From the NCBI RefSeq assembly GCF_947172395.1, contig NC_069109.1, positions 7,279,224 through 7,343,223 on the forward strand: 64,000 nucleotides of DNA. Reading direction: 5' to 3'. A model generated the notes under the pieces. It saw only the letters and a list, made by a program, of their open reading frames with translations, did not search any database and was not told the DNA's origin. The stretch is from Bicyclus anynana. Taxonomy: Eukaryota > Arthropoda > Insecta > Lepidoptera > Nymphalidae. Shown here one piece after another: positions 19,701-29,946 of this stretch (position 1 is the first letter of the stretch; every line of letters begins with the position of its first letter). Position numbers and translations under genes: made by a program.

Positions 19701-22700
19701 GTGCACATGCCTAGCGCGTCCGCACGCACGTGCACGCTGTTGGCGGGCGCGCACGCAGCGCTGCACCTCGGTTGCGCACCTTTCACTTTTCAGGCGTTGC
19801 TATTGAAAAGAGTAAACTCCATTCGTGCGTCGGAGCTGACACACTTTTTTTTTATTTATTTTTTAGTATCGAAAAACTGCTTTCTTTCATGATTTTGCAC
19901 TAATATTCACCAGAACTTTTTAAGTTTACCTATGTATATATTATTATTAATGTTTCTTGTTGTCATTGCTGGTATATGAATTAATAAATAATAATAGCAC
20001 AGTTGTTTGGTTGGTTGTCACAGATGGCGCTGCCGCGTCTGCGGCGCGGTGTGGTCGCGCGCAGAGGTGGCGGCCGACCACGTAGCGCGCGCGCACGGCG
20101 GCAACACGCCCGTCCACACGTGCCACGTGTGCGGCGCGCGCGAGACGTGAGTGACGTGCCGTGTGTACAGTCATGGCGCGCTTGTGTCTAGAGCTATGGC
20201 GCGCTTGTATCTAGAATAGGGATGATGACAGTTTTTTAAATTGTATAAAAATTAAGAGTATACTAATAGTAAAGCAATTTTGTAAAAGTAACAGGGTATC
20301 TGCGATCATTACTTTCGACTACAGGGATTTAAAGGGTCAGATTTGCGGCGCTGACACGGATCCCTGAAAAACGCCCCATACAAAATGGCACGATTTAGTG
20401 ACGTCGTAGGTAATGTAGTGATCGTTAGATTTGTATGTGCGTTCAAACAAAATTACTAATATCTTTGTTATTTGTGCGTTTATGTTTATAGTTCACATAT
20501 TAAAAAATGTCAGATTTAATGTAAGGAAGCTAAAACTGTAAGAATTTTCATCTAATTACGATAAAATATTTGTAATAGATTTTGAAATTTTATAATCTCA
20601 TTTATTTTGCAAATATCTTGTCTGGATATTTGCAAAATAAATGAGATTATTCTTTGCTTTTTATGTATAAATTAGTTAACATTGACCTTATTTACCCGAA
20701 TGTATCATACCTAGTCATCATCCCCATTGTAACGCACTAATATCTTAAAGTTGTAGCGATCTTGTTCTATGTATCTACAGAAATGGCGTGCTAACATCTG
20801 GATCGATAGTGCGCCAATATGTTGAGCATTAGCATGCCGTTATTTGCAACAGTAGAGAGCTTAAATCCATATCAATAGCGCGCCTTTACTATTAAATTAA
20901 TACGCGCTATTATCTCGACTTATAGCGCGCTATTACCTTGAGTTATAGCGCGCTATTATCTCGAGTTATGGCGCGATATTCTCTGGAGTTATAGCGCGCT
21001 TTTATCTCGAGTTTTGGGACACTATTCTTTGGAGTTATAGCGCGCTATTATCTCGACTTATAGCGCGCTATTATCTCGAGTTGTGGCGCGCTATTCTCTA
21101 GAGTTATAGCGCGCCATTATCTCGACAGGAGCCTGGGCCGCCTGCGCTACCACGTGAACAGTCACGCCGAGCAGCAGAAGTGCGAGCTGTGCGGGAAGAC
21201 GTTCAAGAGCAAGGAGTCGCTGAGGACGCACCTCTTGTGAGTAGCGAACTACGAAACAGTCATTTTTGAAGTAAAACTTCGTTATTTACGATTCTTTACT
21301 GATTTGAGAAGTAAGTTTTTTAATGCTTTACGGTGATTGTTTTATTTATTTATTTATTTTTATAGGGTACCAACAGGTTATGACAATTAAAATTGAGTTT
21401 TACAAAACATGGATCAGTGAAGTTGTTGTGTCATAGACCCACTTATAGGTTACCTCAACATGCGAAATTTAGTACTCGAATAGATACATAAAAAGAATAA
21501 TGTATAGGTTAATTAAACGAATTAGGGAAAAAAACTGATTTAGATTTGCGTTTATAAATATAAATATGGATCTATCGCACAATCACATTATGAACAGAAT
21601 TAAAGTAAAATAAAATAAACATGAAAAACACAGTATAAACTAAAGATAAAAATAACATTTAAGAGGTATCCCTTTTGTACTGGGCTAAAAAAAAATTCTA
21701 GTTTATTTTTGAAAATAGGTATTGTAATCACGTTTCATTTAGGAAGTAAGTTGGTTAATGCGTTATAATAATTGTAATCGAGCGACACGTACTGCCATCT
21801 ACAAGCGCAGTGAACCAGTGTTTGTTATTTTAAATTGCCGGTAGATGGCGTTCTCAGAGAACTTTGAAACAAACCCTTTTTGTACACTACAAGAATGTGT
21901 TGCGATGCAGTTATGCGTGAGGCTCATAGATGGCGCTTTTTTATTTTTAAAATGAGTTTTGTATCAGTCGTGTGTTTATATAGTGTAGTTTATTATAGTG
22001 TACTGCAGGCAACAGGAACTAAAGTCGCAAAGCGTCTCCTATTTGTCACATTTTGAAAAATAACAACCACCACCATACCAGCAAACATGCACTGCTAAGC
22101 GATTTATAAACCGTCAGGGGTACAATAAACTTGTACCTCTTCCATTTAAGACTGCATCGTCACTTCACATCAGGTGAGATAGCAGTCCAGGGCTAACTTG
22201 ACGTAAAATAACAAAAAAAAACTAATAACTATAAAACTTTCGGTTTTTACACGACATCATACCGGAACGCTAAATCGCTTGGCAGTACGTCTTTGTCGGT
22301 AGGGTGGTAACTGGTCACGGCCGAAGCCTCCCACCAGCCAAGCGTTTTTAGTTGGGTCCCTGCGAAATCGTATTATTTATTTATGTACAAGTATACAGTA
22401 ATTTACTAAAAATTAAATAATGCAACCTTAAATATATTACATTATTTATATTTAAGGTTGCATTATTTAATTTTCGTATTATATAAATAACTAGCGGACG
22501 CCCGCGACTTCGTCCGCGTAAAAATCGATGTCAACTTTCAACCCCTATTTCACATTCTATTTTGCAAGTTTTATAACTTATACCTAATAAATAGTCCACT
22601 TAACATTTTACATTTACAAATGTACCTAGAAAAATTAAGGACTTTCCGTACAAACTTTCTACGACTACTTCGCCCATTTCTGATTTTGTTTTCGCGACAA

Positions 22701-25700
22701 AAAGTATCCTATTATCCTTCTACGTATTATAGTCTCAAATCGTCTTAAGTATCATTTAAATTCATTCTGTAGTTTCAGCGTGATGCCCGGTCAAAAAAAA
22801 GGAAAACAGACAGACAAAAAATAGAAAATAGGCTTCAGTATCGATCTCCTACCTCTACCCTACTCCTGCCCTACCCGTACCCTAACTGTATCCTACCCTA
22901 CCCATACCCTACCCTACCCGTAATCTTCCCTTTCCATACCCCTACCCTACCCTTAACCTAGGCATACTCTCCCCTACCCTGCCCTACCCCACCCTACCCC
23001 CACCCTACCTTTACCCCTACCCTACCCTTACACAACCCCTATTCTACCTGTACCCTACCCTACCCTACCCTATACCTTCCCTACCTTACCCCTACCCTTA
23101 GCAAAATCGGTCCAGCCCTATGAGCGTGGTGCGATGACAAAGGAAAATAGAGACTTCTATGCTAAAATTATAATCTTTGGATCTACTGGACCGATTTGAA
23201 AGATTGTTTTACCAATAGAATACTACGTTATTTGCGAGTCTCATAGGCTATGTTTGATTACCATATTTACACAGGAACGGGAACTACGTAATGGAAAGCG
23301 CGGGGCGTCATGTAGCGGAATTTCTGCGTCTTTTAGAAATTTTGTATTATCTCCGAAACTATTTAACTAATTAACATACTATAAAGGGCAAATCTTATCT
23401 CCATAAAATCTTTGTGATTATTAAATAATTTATTTTAATAAGGATTAAAGTTTAGTAGTATAAATAATGACGTAAACCTAAGTATATAAAATTAATATTT
23501 TATAAAACACAAAAGGTACTATATCTGCTAATATATAGAAGATAGATATATGGTATCGCGGACATTTTTGTAGAACTTTTAAAGATACATAAAGCCTCCA
23601 TACATTAATTTAAATTTTACACAATGGTTAAGGCAGCGCATGCGAATAAGTCTGCTTAAGAGGATTTTCGGTCCTGTATGACAAAAACGGCGTTAACTCG
23701 GCGAATATATATCATACTAATATAAAATATATTGCCTATAGCACTCCCCGATAATGTAGCATTCTACTGGTGAAAGAATTTTTGAAATCGGACCAGTACT
23801 TCCGAAGATTACCCCATTTAAAAAATGTGACAAACTTACAAACTTACAAACTTTACCTCTTTATAATATTAGTATAGATATAAATATAAATATTGAAATC
23901 GTATTAAACGGGTTCTACTGTATATCCTCTGAGGTTTATATATAACCGTTGTCCGTCAGCATCCACAAAGGGGAGAAGGAGCACGCGTGCCCCAGCTGCG
24001 GGAAGAAGTTCCTCTTCAAGAAGGCGATGGAGATCCACGCCATCTCACACCTGGACTCCGCCCAACTCTACTGCTACGAGGTACTTCTCCTTCTCTGTTG
24101 TTCTCTTATCACTGCTTGATATCCTCAGAAGGAATAACAAAGAATTTGTAAGTGGGTTCAGACGAGGTTACGTTATTGAAAATATTGAAAAAAAACGAAA
24201 ATCCAAAACTCCATTATGGCTTTTGAATGTTAAATATTTTATGTCAATTTAAATATATCAAATTCATTGATCTCTTTTAATAAAACGCACAATAATGTAG
24301 AAAATGATTTATTGATGACACTTAAAAACTGATCAATTTTGCTTTGGCAGTTTTATTATACATAAAATCCTTTAAATATAGACCAATATTCAATAAAATC
24401 TCAAATTCAGAGCAAATTCAATGTTAAGGATTGATTTTAAGGTTGAAATTGCAATTTCGACTACTTGAAACGTAAACGCAAATTTCTATTAATAATTGAA
24501 TTGAAAAAATAAATTAATTGAAATAGCGCCGTCTAGTGGCACAACTGTTTAAATCTATACTAATATTATAAAGAGGTAAAGTTTGTATGTTTGTAAGTTT
24601 GTAAGTTTGTAAGTTTGTAAGTTTGTAACAATTTTTTGAAATGGGGTAATCTTCGGAACTACTGGTCCGATTTTAAAAATTCTTTCACCAATAGAATGCT
24701 ACGTTATCGGGGAGTGCTATAGGCTATATTTTATATTTCTATCATATATAACTACTGAGTTATCGCGGGTTTTCTCTTACAGGTCGGACCGAAAAACTTA
24801 CTTATTCGCATGCGCTGCCTCAACCATTGCGTATAACTGAAATAAATGTATGGAGGCTTTTTGAACCTTTAAAAGTTCTACAAAAAAGTCCGCGACACCA
24901 TATATCTATCTTTTATATTTTAGCAGATATAGTACCTTTAGTACTTTAATAAATTATTTAAATTTTAAATTAAGGTTTACGTCATTATTTACCCAACTAA
25001 ACTTAAATCCTTATCAAAATAAATTATTTAATAATCACAAGGATATTATAGAGATAAGATTTGCCCTTTACAGTATGTTAATTAGTTATATAGTTTCGGA
25101 GATAATACAAAATTTCTGAAAGTCGCAGAAATGCCGCTATATGACGCCCCGCGGTTTCAATTATGTGGTTCCCGTTCCCGTGTGAATATGAGGACCAAAC
25201 ATAGCCTATGACACTCGCAAATAATGTAGCTTTCTATTGGTAAAATAATTTTCCAAATCGGTCCAGTAGATCCAGAGATTACCCCCGACAACCACACAAA
25301 TTTTACCTCTTTATAGTATTAGCATAGAAGTTGCTTGGGAAATTATAGTCTTTTGGTCATTGCACCACGCACAAAAGGCTGGACCAATTTTGCTGAGGGT
25401 AGGGATAGGATAGGGGTAGGATAGAGGTAGGGTAGGGGTAATTTAGGGAAAGTGTAGGGTAGGGTAGGGTAGGGTACGGATAAGGTAGGGGTAGTGTAGG
25501 GTAGGGGCAAGGTAGAGGTAGGGGAAGGATATGGAACGTATAGAGTAGGGGAGAAGTAGGATAGGGGTAGGGTAGGGTAGGGTAAGGTAGGGTAGGGGTA
25601 GGGTACGGGTAGGGTTGGGTTAGGGTAGGGTTAGGGTAGGGGTAACGTAGGGATAGGGAAGGGTTAGCGGTAGGGTAGGAGTAAGGTAGGGGTAGGGTAG

Positions 25701-28700
25701 GGGTAGATTAGGGGTAGGGTAGGATGGTATATGGATAGGTTACGGGTAGGGTTAGGGTAGGGGTAAGGTCGGGGGAGGGTAGGGTTAGCGTTAGCGGTAG
25801 GGTAGGAGTAAGGTAGGGGTAGGGTAGGGTAGGGTTGGGTAGGTTTACGAGCAGGGTAAGGTAGAGGTAGAGAAGTTTACACCAATTTTTACGCGGACGA
25901 AGTCGCGGGCGTCCGCTAGTTCCATATAAGTTTGCGTTTACGTCAACGCGATAGTAACAGTATGAAAATATTGTAAATTCATCACTAGGCACACAGAATG
26001 GTGAAGTTCGTCTTATATTGAGATACTCTACAATAAATCAAAATTAAACAATCCCAAAGAAGATGACAATACACTATTTTTGATTTTTCAAAACTTCGTT
26101 ATTTTTGTGTGTGTGTGTATGTGATTGTTGAACATTCGCTGACTGCAGTTGTATTGTCGACAGTGCGACATGAACTTCAAGAACCAGATGTCGTTCAACC
26201 AGCACATGAAGTACAGCCTCAAGCACGTCGACCCCGCCAAGCTCAAGTAAGCACTGCGCCACATCACACGACGACACGACACTATACGACTTGATACAAC
26301 ACGACACTACACCATACCACATGACACGACACGACATGACATGACACGACACTACACGACACCATACGACACTACACGACACAATACCACATGACACGAC
26401 ACGACATGACTTGACACTACATGACACTACACTTCATCACACTTCACCACACCACACAACACAAGACGATACGATACGACACGATATGATATGACATGAC
26501 ACGACACTACACGACACCATACGACACTACACGACACCATACCACATGACACGACACGACATGACATGTTATGATACGACACTACACGATACGACACACT
26601 ACTCGTTAACAAATATTCACTACAAAATAAAACAACCGGGTGTCGAGTGTGCTTTAGACCACACGACAGAAGTGAAACTTGTTTCAACCAAAAAAAATAA
26701 TACATGAAAGAGAAACTTAAAAATTAGTAGCAGTTAATAGCGCCATCTATCGTGTCGGACTTGCATTACTTCACGAGCTCCTACTACACAACTATGCCGT
26801 TGAGACTAAACGGATTCAGCCCCGGATTACTTGTGTTGTGTTGTTACTACAGCACAATTTAGCACTGTTACTGTACATGGCGCTTTTAATACTTAAGGGT
26901 ATAAATTATTATAAATTATAAATAAATGAGGGTATAATAATAAATTAATACTTACGGGTATGTCGACTCGATACACATTTAATTTTACTAGCATAAGCAA
27001 AGAAGTTTAAAGTACAAAATAAAAAAAAAAAAACATAGTCACCGTGAGCGGTTGTGTGGGGTAGTCTGTACCAGTAGCTATTGAGAGTGGTGGAGTCAGT
27101 GCGACACATACTGTGTCCTAGACACACGCTGTGTGACGTAGTCTGCACCAGTAGCTATTGGGAGTGGTGGAGTCAGTGCGACACATACTGTGTCCTAGAC
27201 ACACGCTGTGTGACGTAGTCTGTACCAGTAGCTATTGGGAGTGGTGGAGTCAGTGCGACACATGCATGCTGTATCCTAGATGCAGGCTGTGTGGTGTAGT
27301 CTGCACCAGTAGCTATTGGGAGTGGTGGAGTCAGTGCGACACATGCTGTGTCTTAGACACACGCTGTGTGGCGTAGTCTGCTCCACTAGCTATTAAGAGT
27401 GGTGGAGCCAGTGCGACACATGCTGTGTCCTAGACACACGCTGTGTGGCGTAGTCTGCTCCACTAGCTATTAAGAGTGGTGGAGCCAGTGCGACACATGC
27501 TGTGTCCTAGACACACGCTGTGTGGCGTAGTCTGCTCCACTAGCTATTAAGAGTGGTGGAGCCAGTGCGACACATGCTGTGTCCTAGACACACGCTATGT
27601 GGCGTAGTCTGCACCAGTAGCTGTTCGGAGTGGTGGAGTCAGTGCGACACATGCTGTGTCCTAGACACATGCTGTGTCCTAGACACATGCTGTGTCCTAG
27701 ACACATGCTGTGTCCTAGACACATGCTGTGTCCTAGACACATGCTGTGTCCTAGACACACACGGTGACGATGTGTATGTGGTGCAGGCACGCGTGCTCGC
27801 TGTGCGACAAGCGGTTCGTGAAGGCGGTGCGGCTCGAGGAGCACAAGCTGGCGGTGCACCTGAAGGTGACCCCCATCAGCTGCGCGGAGCCCGACTGTCA
27901 GTTTGTGAGTCACGGCATTTTATACACTTACTAAAGGACACGTGGAAATCAATGTAAATTTTCAACTCCTATTTTACAATTTTTGGGGTTGAATTTAAAA
28001 ATTATTGAATCGCATTATATTTCGTATATTTTTTTATAATTTATGAACAATTTTTTAAAATTGTAATTCTTAAAATTTCAATCCCTTACTAATTTTATTT
28101 TAGGGTCAAAAAGTATCCTATGTTTTGCTCCATGGTCTTGATCATTTCAGCCGTTTAGCCGTGAAAAGATACCAGACTGACAGACAAACTTACTTTTGCA
28201 TTTATAGTATTAGTATAGATTTTGATGTTACAGAGAGGTAAAGCTTGTGGTGTTGTAGGGGGCGATCTCTGGATCTTCTGAACCCATTTTGAAAATTCTT
28301 TTACCATTTCATTCCATAAAATAATGTTTCGCCATTTTTATTGTTGTTTCTCAATAAAATTGTTTAAATAATCTCTATATACATTGTTGTCCAGGCGTGC
28401 TCTTCGAAGCCCGTGCTCCGCACGCACGTGCGCATGACTCACCGCAACGCGCGCGCGCGCCGCGACCACGTGTGCGACGTGTGCGGCAAGGCGTACGCGG
28501 TGCGTGCTCCGACACACTCGTACTTACTCACGTCCCGTGCGTCGCACGCACGTGCGCATGACGCACCGCAACGCGCGCGCGCGCCGCGACCACGTGTGCG
28601 ACGTGTGCGGCAAGGCGTACGCGGTGCGTGCTTCGACACACTCGTACTTACTCACGTCCCGTGCGTCGCACGCACGTGCGCATGACGCACCGCAACGCGC

Positions 28701-29479
28701 GCGCGCGCCGCGACCACGTGTGCGACGTGTGCGGCAAGGCGTACGCGGTGCGTGCTCCGACACACTCGTACTTACTCACGCACGCACGTGCGCATGTCGC
28801 TGTGCATACTCCTGACACATTATTGCCGAGCGATTTTAGTCTTTACTCCGGTTTCGATGATTATTAATATTACCATAGACTAAAAACAAAAACCTTTGCT
28901 ACCATAAACTAAAAACCAAAAACTTTACTACCATAGACTAAGAAGAGTCTAGAAGGTCACCTGCGCACTCACAGCGGCGAGCGGCCCTACCGCTGCGCGG
29001 CGTGCCCCGCCGCCTTCGGCTACCACGCCGCGCTCTACAACCACAACAAGCTGGTGCACTTGAAACTGAAGGTTTGTGTGACACTCACCATAGACTAAGA
29101 GTATAGACTCTGGAGGGCCTGCACCTGCGCACAGCGGCGAGCGTATTTATATTGAGAACGCAACGTTTCTATTGTCTATGGTTCAATATAATATTTGTAA
29201 TCATGTAGGTACAGAAGGGCTAAAACTCTGAACCGGAGCAGTTTATAAAAAAAAATTGTTCCCATGCAATGTTTTAAATGTTAGAACATAAATTACATTG
29301 ATTGTTAGCTCTGTTCTATTAAAATATTAACAAAAACCCACAATACAGTAGTTAAATTTTATTAAAATCTGCTAATGGATGCGATTATTGAAAGTTTATC
29401 TCGTTCCCAGACAGGACGCGGTCGCGGCGCGGAGTGGCCGAGCGCGCGACCGCCCGCGCCTGTGGACAACGCTTCGTGA
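13739..29479 (+). CDS. ZAD-C2H2 zinc-finger protein 1, 15 coding exons, 602 aa
   Basis: Exons: 13739-13834, 15090-15203, 15618-15839, 16336-16489, 17330-17454, 18167-18298, 18397-18485, 20024-20146, 21129-21236, 23960-24080, 26149-26246, 27787-27904, 28395-28499, 28937-29071 and 29411-29479. All phases close (1809 nt). The N-terminus is a ZAD: C3-x2-C6 in exon 1 and C42-x2-C45 (LCWECKALLRKF) in exon 2. ZADs are insect zinc-binding dimerisation domains of nuclear DNA-binding regulators. An acidic linker follows (exons 3-4), then a basic GRPAKRP patch and eleven C2H2 fingers. Finger 9 has C-x4-C spacing, and finger 10 is split across exons 13/14 (CDVCGKAYA|TKKSLEGHLRTH). The exon 14 acceptor at 28937 is chosen because it restores canonical finger spacing. 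A short Gly/Arg/Pro tail ends at TGA. Targets are unknown. Introns are full of transposons and minisatellites, with coding GC content far above theirs. Confidence 0.85.
14456..14655 (+). mobile_element. SINE family A in ZAD1 intron 1
   Basis: Has head (CTCTGTGGTTTAGTGGTATGC; GGGTTTGATCCCC), shortened body and tail GTGAGATTGTAGTCAAGGGC. A more decayed relative may lie at about 14036-14165. Confidence 0.75.
15930..16100 (-). mobile_element. LINE 3'-end fragment in ZAD1 intron 3
   Basis: Reverse complement of phrases seen at 7870-8045 and 62890-63045: TTATTTCAAGTAGGCTTAGT and CCACAACAAACTCAGCCAGG. Confidence 0.5.
16740..16945 (+). repeat. Dispersed intronic repeat shared with ZAD gene 2
   Basis: Phrases GGAACATGTGTTCTAAA, TAGATCTTAAATTGTGTC and AGATAGATAAAGGCATGT recur in the same genomic orientation at 40525-40800. 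Because the two genes run in opposite directions, the repeat is inverted relative to the transcripts. That favours a transposon over an inherited intron. Confidence 0.6.
17487..17515 (+). repeat. Partial copy of the exon 5 acceptor region
   Basis: CCCCAGATGTCCCAAAGGGC, 33 bases past the exon 5 donor, resembles the true exon 5 start CTCCAGATGTTCCGAAGGGC. It includes an intact AG acceptor-like site. Confidence 0.5.
17580..17720. repeat. Degenerate minisatellite, intron 5
   Basis: Loose repeats of CAATATCTNTAGCAATAG-type words. Same family as 18540-18930 and 20740-20880. Confidence 0.5.
18540..18930. repeat. Minisatellite downstream of ZAD1 exon 7
   Basis: Degenerate units based on GCGTGCTAATATCTGGAGCAATA. 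From 18720 to 18910 it is a regular ~45-bp unit repeated four to five times, which produces apparent repetitive ORFs on both strands. It starts about 55 bases after the exon 7 donor. Confidence 0.85.
19434..19787. repeat. Large GC-rich foldback (~140-bp arms)
   Basis: Left arm 19434-19574 and right arm 19643-19787 are imperfect reverse complements. The outer parts (AGTGAAAGGTGCGCAACCGA) and inner parts (GGTGCGCAGAATAGGTTGCG) match exactly, with diverged middles. The loop is about 68 bases. It lies in ZAD1 intron 7 and has no credible ORF. Confidence 0.8.
20218..20725 (-). mobile_element. MITE with GGGATGATGAC termini, copy 2
   Basis: Reverse-complement relative of 11142-11629, with ends GGGATGATGACAG and CTAGTCATCATCCCC. 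It has a small internal duplication of TTTGCAAAATAAATGAGATT-like sequence at about 20595-20650. Confidence 0.75.
20872..21127. repeat. Minisatellite abutting the exon 9 acceptor
   Basis: About ten to eleven copies of a ~23-bp unit, TATAGCGCGCTATTATCTCG or variants. The array ends in the CTCGACAG that serves as acceptor for the exon starting at 21129. Confidence 0.85.
21780..21985 (-). repeat. Dispersed repeat, inverted copy of 3985-4210
   Basis: Shares TTTGAAACAAACCCT, GTTGCGATGCAGTTATG and AGATGGCG phrases, in reverse complement, with 3985-4210. Confidence 0.6.
22068..22345. mobile_element. Two truncated SINE family A copies, opposite orientation
   Basis: 22068-22205 (plus) has body and tail; 22236-22345 (minus) has the body only (CACGACATCATACCGGAACG..CCGAAGCCTCCCACCAGCC). 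Both lack the tRNA head. Confidence 0.65.
22491..23878 (-). mobile_element. 1.39-kb Lep1-like Helitron, copy A
   Basis: On the minus strand it starts TCTATACTAATATTATAAAG at 23878 and ends with a GC hairpin (GCGGACG..CGTCCGC) and CTAG at 22491. Flanking bases are A and T, the usual Helitron insertion site. It carries a CCCTA-type microsatellite (22855-23105) and no Rep/Hel ORF. It is collinear with copy B in reverse, and the two flank ZAD1 exon 10. Confidence 0.85.
24554..25919 (+). mobile_element. 1.37-kb Lep1-like Helitron, copy B
   Basis: Starts TCTATACTAATATTATAAAG and ends hairpin plus CTAG at 25916-25919. It is inserted between A (24553) and T (25920). Collinear and similar throughout to copy A, including the internal TAGGG-type microsatellite (25385-25870). 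It interrupts a repeat whose uninterrupted relative is at 59935-60060. The minus-strand Tyr/Leu/Pro-rich open frames are microsatellite translations. Confidence 0.88.
26255..26605. repeat. CACGA/CACTA pentanucleotide-type satellite after exon 11
   Basis: Repeats of ACACGACACTACACGACACC-type words begin 9 bases after the donor of ZAD1 exon 11 (26246). Cys/Ser/Val-rich ORFs on the minus strand are translations of this array. Confidence 0.85.
27047..27773. repeat. ~80-bp and 18-bp minisatellite before exon 12
   Basis: About eight units contain GTGTCCTAGACACACGCTGT and GGAGTGGTGGAGTCAGTGCG. They are followed by six copies of an 18-bp subunit GTGTCCTAGACACATGCT. The array stops about 13 bases before the exon 12 acceptor (exon starts 27787). 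Confidence 0.88.
27935..28219 (-). mobile_element. Helitron fragment
   Basis: Ends TTATAGTATTAGTATAGA, the reverse complement of the Helitron 5' end. The 3' hairpin and CTAG are missing. Confidence 0.55.
28500..28800 (+). repeat. 124-bp tandem duplication of ZAD1 exon 13 end
   Basis: The last ~78 bases of exon 13 (ending GGCAAGGCGTACGCG) and its donor GTGCGT recur at 28546-28623 and 28670-28747, exactly 124 bases apart. A short partial fourth unit follows near 28785. The copies have no acceptor, and 124 is not a multiple of three. Only the first donor (28499) is in phase with exon 14. Confidence 0.9.
28937..29142 (+). repeat. Exon 14 and its decayed partial copy (29089-29142)
   Basis: Just past the exon 14 donor, 29089-29142 repeats the exon's acceptor and first ~50 bases (CATAGACTAAGAG..CACCTGCGCA..CAGCGGCGAGCG) with indels. 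The copy is not usable as an exon because a finger residue block is missing. Confidence 0.6.
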
Positions 29480-29946
29480 CACCAACACAGCACCATTTTA
29501 CAATAAATTATACACGAACAAAATATACACGATTTATTAACAATAGATGTTTTACTTACCGGGCTTATATTACCTAATCCTTTTTATTTAAGAATATTTC
29601 ATCCCACTAATAAGTTTGTATAGAGGAAAGTACAGTACAGTTTTCTACGTAAAAACTACTGTACAGTCATAGATTTAAGAGTCTATACAGAGGTACCATA
29701 AATATACTAAAAAAATTAAATGGGTTTGACGGTAGAATAGGACTGTATGACATGAAAACCAAATAATCAAAAAAAAACCGGTACCTATTCGGATTAAATC
29801 TGAACGCTTCTTTACTCAACTTTTGCAACATCTGCCATGCCATTGTTAATTGACAATTTTGACATCAACTTCAATCTGTCAATGTCATATAATTTAACAA
29901 TAACAATGCAAAAATAACCTAAATATCCAAAAATACACTTAAAAAA
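29480..29946. terminator. ZAD1 3' end (AATAAA 29502-29507) and gap to MTG2
   Basis: AATAAA lies 23 bases past the stop of ZAD gene 1, so its 3' UTR is probably short. The remaining ~440 bases to the MTG2 start hold AT-rich sequence and presumably the MTG2 promoter. No repeat is recognised. Confidence 0.65.

Noticed and set aside
25385..25870. TAGGG-rich arrays (also 22855-23105, 50210-50250, 55285-55445) as interstitial telomere repeats
   Set aside because: Insect telomeres use TTAGG. These tracts are irregular GGGTA/TAGGG mixes and two lie inside Helitrons, so they are ordinary microsatellites.
26074..26705. Minus-strand Ser/Cys/Val-rich open frames
   Set aside because: They are translations of the CACGA-type satellite, and repeat in several frames.
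28413..28867. Arg/Ala/His-rich overlapping frames in the 124-bp array
   Set aside because: Frame-shifted translations of the tandemly repeated exon 13 end; no start or acceptor.
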